Shown piece after piece: positions 31,624 to 33,660 of a stretch of 33,660 nt of DNA; position 1 is the stretch's first letter, and each line of letters begins with the position of its first letter. Location: NCBI GenBank assembly GCA_003280445.1, contig QCEW01000015.1, positions 1-33,660 of the forward strand. Direction: 5' to 3'. The DNA comes from Prochlorococcus sp. AG-363-A03 (GTDB lineage Bacteria; Cyanobacteriota; Cyanobacteriia; PCC-6307; Cyanobiaceae). The position numbers and the translations under genes were made by a program. The notes under the pieces were generated by a model, which was not told the DNA's origin, ran no database searches, and worked only from the letters and a program-made list of their open reading frames with translations.

Positions 31624-33312
31624 TTATACTTCTTTCCTTTTGGTTTTTGCGATACCCAGTTTCTCTATTAATGCCATTATCTCTTTTACCTTTGGCTTCT
31701 CGATCCCAAGCATCTCCAAGTCTTTAATTGAAATTGATTTATTAATTTTAATATGTTCTATAATTTTTCTTGTTTTATTAGTGGTTATAATTTCAATTAT
31801 GGATGAATGTATCGGATATAGTAGGAATTCAGCATTAATTGAATCATTATCTACAAAAAGTTTTTCTTCATTATAAGCTTCAGTTGAATATTCTTTAAAC
31901 ATGTAGTCAATAGAAGGATGAAAATATCCGAATTTATCTTTCCCCTCATAACTTTCCCTTATCTCTTTTAAGTCAGACCAAAGGTCACGATATTGTTTGC
32001 TTACAACTTTCCAATTAAATAATTTATTCCATCTTTGTTTACTTTTAGATCCCATATTCTCTCTAATCTCAGTGTTGTTTATCAGATGACTTAATTTGCT
32101 AATCAATGCATTTTCATCCAAAACTGTTTTCATTGATTTTAGCCCAATCATATAATCAAAGTTTATTTTATCGATTTTATAATCAATATCTACATTGTCT
32201 AATCCTTTATCAGAGTTGAAAGCAAATTTAGTGGGTATTAGATAGCCCGTTTCGTTATCTTTGACTAAGTCTTTATATCCATTCCAGTCACTAACAATTG
32301 TTGGAAGTTCGGCAGCCATCGCCTCAATAACTGTTAGGCCAAATGTTTCTTGAATATTATCTGATAAGGAGATAAATATATTGGCAGCATTAAGAGAATC
32401 AATCTTTGCCTGTTCTGATGCTTGATTAATGCCACCAACTCTTTTAACTGTTAGATTTTTAAATGAAACTATAATGTTATTGTAATACTCCTCAGTTAGT
32501 TTGTTTGCAAAAGTACCACACTCTAGCAAAATAATTTCTTTATTCTTTTGGTTAGTATTTATCTTTGACAATGCTTTATAGAGCGTTAGTGGATGTGACT
32601 TTGCGTGAAATGATAGACGCCCTAAATATAAAATAACTATTGCTTCTTCAGAAATACCTAGTTTCTTTCTTGACTTTAACCTTTTTTCTTTTCTAGTTAA
32701 AGACTTATTGTTAGTTATATCATTTACGGCAAGTGGTATTGTGTATAACTGAGGTAGTTTTTGCTTGCTAATATTTATATTGTATTTTCTTTCGAATGAT
32801 TCATGATAGAAATCTATCGTTCTTTTTACTACTTCTTTACCTGATGTTGAAGTGCATACTAATGCATCCCAGGATTCTAGTCCTCCAAAGATATAATCTT
32901 TAAATCCATCTATTACTGAGCTTGAACAAAGTGTGTGAATTATACCTGTGATTGAGAATCTGTTGGGTCTGAAATTTGCTCTTAGTGCCGACCATTTCTC
33001 AATGCATGGGTCAGGTATATGTATATTCTCTATTTCATGAAGATTTGATTTCTCTATACCAGTAAGTATATTTAATGAACTCTTATTAGGAAGATAGGGT
33101 AATAGTATTGTCTCTAAGTATTTTTTTTCATTATCTGACTTAACTATAATATTCAATTCTTCACCTTGATTTAAATTTTTAAGTATGCCTAAAGCAAATT
33201 CTTTTCCAGCTACTCTCCTTCCCATTAATTGAAACTTTTCTGTATTAATTGCGTCTCCTGGCAAGTATAATGTTGCTGGATATTTATTTAAGTTAGTAAT
33301 ACTATAAGCCAT
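31624..33312 (-). CDS. GT4-type glycosyltransferase with C-terminal extension
   Basis: 562 residues. The catalytic part is GT-B: VILYLGRLSFHAKSHPL (about 226-242) is the Gly-Arg-Lys phosphate and nucleotide region, and DNIQETFGLTVIEAMAAELP gives the E-x7-E pair Glu322 and Glu330, followed by PTIVSDWNGYKDLV. Such enzymes transfer sugars from nucleotide donors to lipid or polysaccharide acceptors. About 110 residues beyond the usual end (from about 450) are charged and close with a helical stretch ISIKDLEMLGIEKPKVKEI that looks like a small helix-turn-helix-like fold. It is bracketed by two initiator tRNA genes on the same strand, 23 and 38 bases away. Together with galE it suggests cell-surface glycan variation. 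The acceptor is unknown. Confidence 0.85.
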   Translation of the reverse strand: MAYSITNLNKYPATLYLPGDAINTEKFQLMGRRVAGKEFALGILKNLNQGEELNIIVKSDNEKKYLETILLPYLPNKSSLNILTGIEKSNLHEIENIHIPDPCIEKWSALRANFRPNRFSITGIIHTLCSSSVIDGFKDYIFGGLESWDALVCTSTSGKEVVKRTIDFYHESFERKYNINISKQKLPQLYTIPLAVNDITNNKSLTRKEKRLKSRKKLGISEEAIVILYLGRLSFHAKSHPLTLYKALSKINTNQKNKEIILLECGTFANKLTEEYYNNIIVSFKNLTVKRVGGINQASEQAKIDSLNAANIFISLSDNIQETFGLTVIEAMAAELPTIVSDWNGYKDLVKDNETGYLIPTKFAFNSDKGLDNVDIDYKIDKINFDYMIGLKSMKTVLDENALISKLSHLINNTEIRENMGSKSKQRWNKLFNWKVVSKQYRDLWSDLKEIRESYEGKDKFGYFHPSIDYMFKEYSTEAYNEEKLFVDNDSINAEFLLYPIHSSIIEIITTNKTRKIIEHIKINKSISIKDLEMLGIEKPKVKEIMALIEKLGIAKTKRKEV

Positions 33313-33350
33313 TCAATTGAATATAATAAATTATCCAATTAATGAATTTT

Positions 33351-33427
<77 letters not shown>

Positions 33428-33479
33428 AAGCTCTAAAAGCATACATCTTTGTGTGACGTAAAATACTAGTTTGTTTGGG

Positions 33480-33660
33480 TTAAGGGATCTTTAACTCTCC
33501 TTCAACTTCTAAATAGATGCCTGGTCTTTTCTGGAGGACGATTTCATCTAGTTCCTCTAATGCAGATGGAGTAATCCATTCAAGTTGTCGCAAAAGATGT
33601 ATTGCTACAGCATGCTTTGCTCTTTTGGATCCATCTTCTACCTTTATTGAGAGTCCAAGT
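33480..33660 (-). CDS. Asparaginase II-like protein, 3' end only
   Basis: The C-terminal 59 residues of a minus-strand gene that runs past the right edge; the stop is TAA at 33480-33482. The visible start LGLSIKVEDGSKRAKHAVAI matches the GxxxKxEDGxxRA segment near the C-terminus of the L-asparaginase II (PF06089) family of cyanobacteria and other bacteria, followed by LLRQLEWITPSALEEL. The tail RPGIYLEVEGELKIP is short. The catalytic part is outside the window, so activity cannot be judged. Confidence 0.7.
   Translation of the reverse strand, partial: LGLSIKVEDGSKRAKHAVAIHLLRQLEWITPSALEELDEIVLQKRPGIYLEVEGELKIP

Overview
The window looks like a chromosomal segment of Prochlorococcus, probably a low-light type. 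It is AT-rich and gene-dense with very short intergenic gaps. It encodes a Pcb chlorophyll a/b antenna protein, a Rieske oxygenase that fits the Prochlorococcus-type chlorophyllide a oxygenase, a phosphoribulokinase of the proteobacterial (class I) type, and several families largely confined to cyanobacteria (DUF3685, DUF3727, a CSP41-like epimerase). The species assignment rests on gene content only; no rRNA is present.

Layout. Positions 1-1588 (+): a partial cyanobacterial small protein, a tiny double-CxxC protein, then purS-purQ, closed by a strong hairpin that can terminate transcription from both sides. Positions 1660-17048: one long minus-strand run, in transcription order hisA, a DUF3685 protein, a thioredoxin-like protein, a CofE-like protein, a GNAT-like protein, ruvX, DUF3727, a YqeG-type HAD phosphatase, proB, lpxD, leuB, prk, a short prepilin peptidase, accD, a secreted protein, a Gfo/Idh/MocA oxidoreductase and class I aldolase. 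Many of these are spaced under 60 nt or overlap. Positions 17139-21501: mixed orientation, with a CSP41-like epimerase, pgsA, a 26-aa membrane peptide, a GNAT enzyme, an NAD(P)-binding oxidoreductase and nth.

Positions 21687-29475 form an iron and light-harvesting neighbourhood: a FutC-like Fe(III) ABC ATPase, ferritin, a cysteine-rich Crp-type regulator, the pcb antenna gene, a peroxiredoxin-like protein, a small zinc-ribbon membrane protein, a stand-alone YlmA-type ABC ATPase and the candidate chlorophyll b synthase. Short palindromes with TGATA/TATCA half-sites precede the iron genes.

Positions 29600-33660 look like accessory DNA: a small acidic protein, an orphan hairpin terminator, galE, a decayed 3' half of a tRNA, and two complete, nearly identical initiator tRNA-Met genes that bracket a GT4 glycosyltransferase. 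The tRNA copies and remnant suggest past site-specific integration at a tRNA gene and cell-surface sugar cargo, although no integrase lies in the window. The right edge holds the 3' end of an asparaginase II-like gene.
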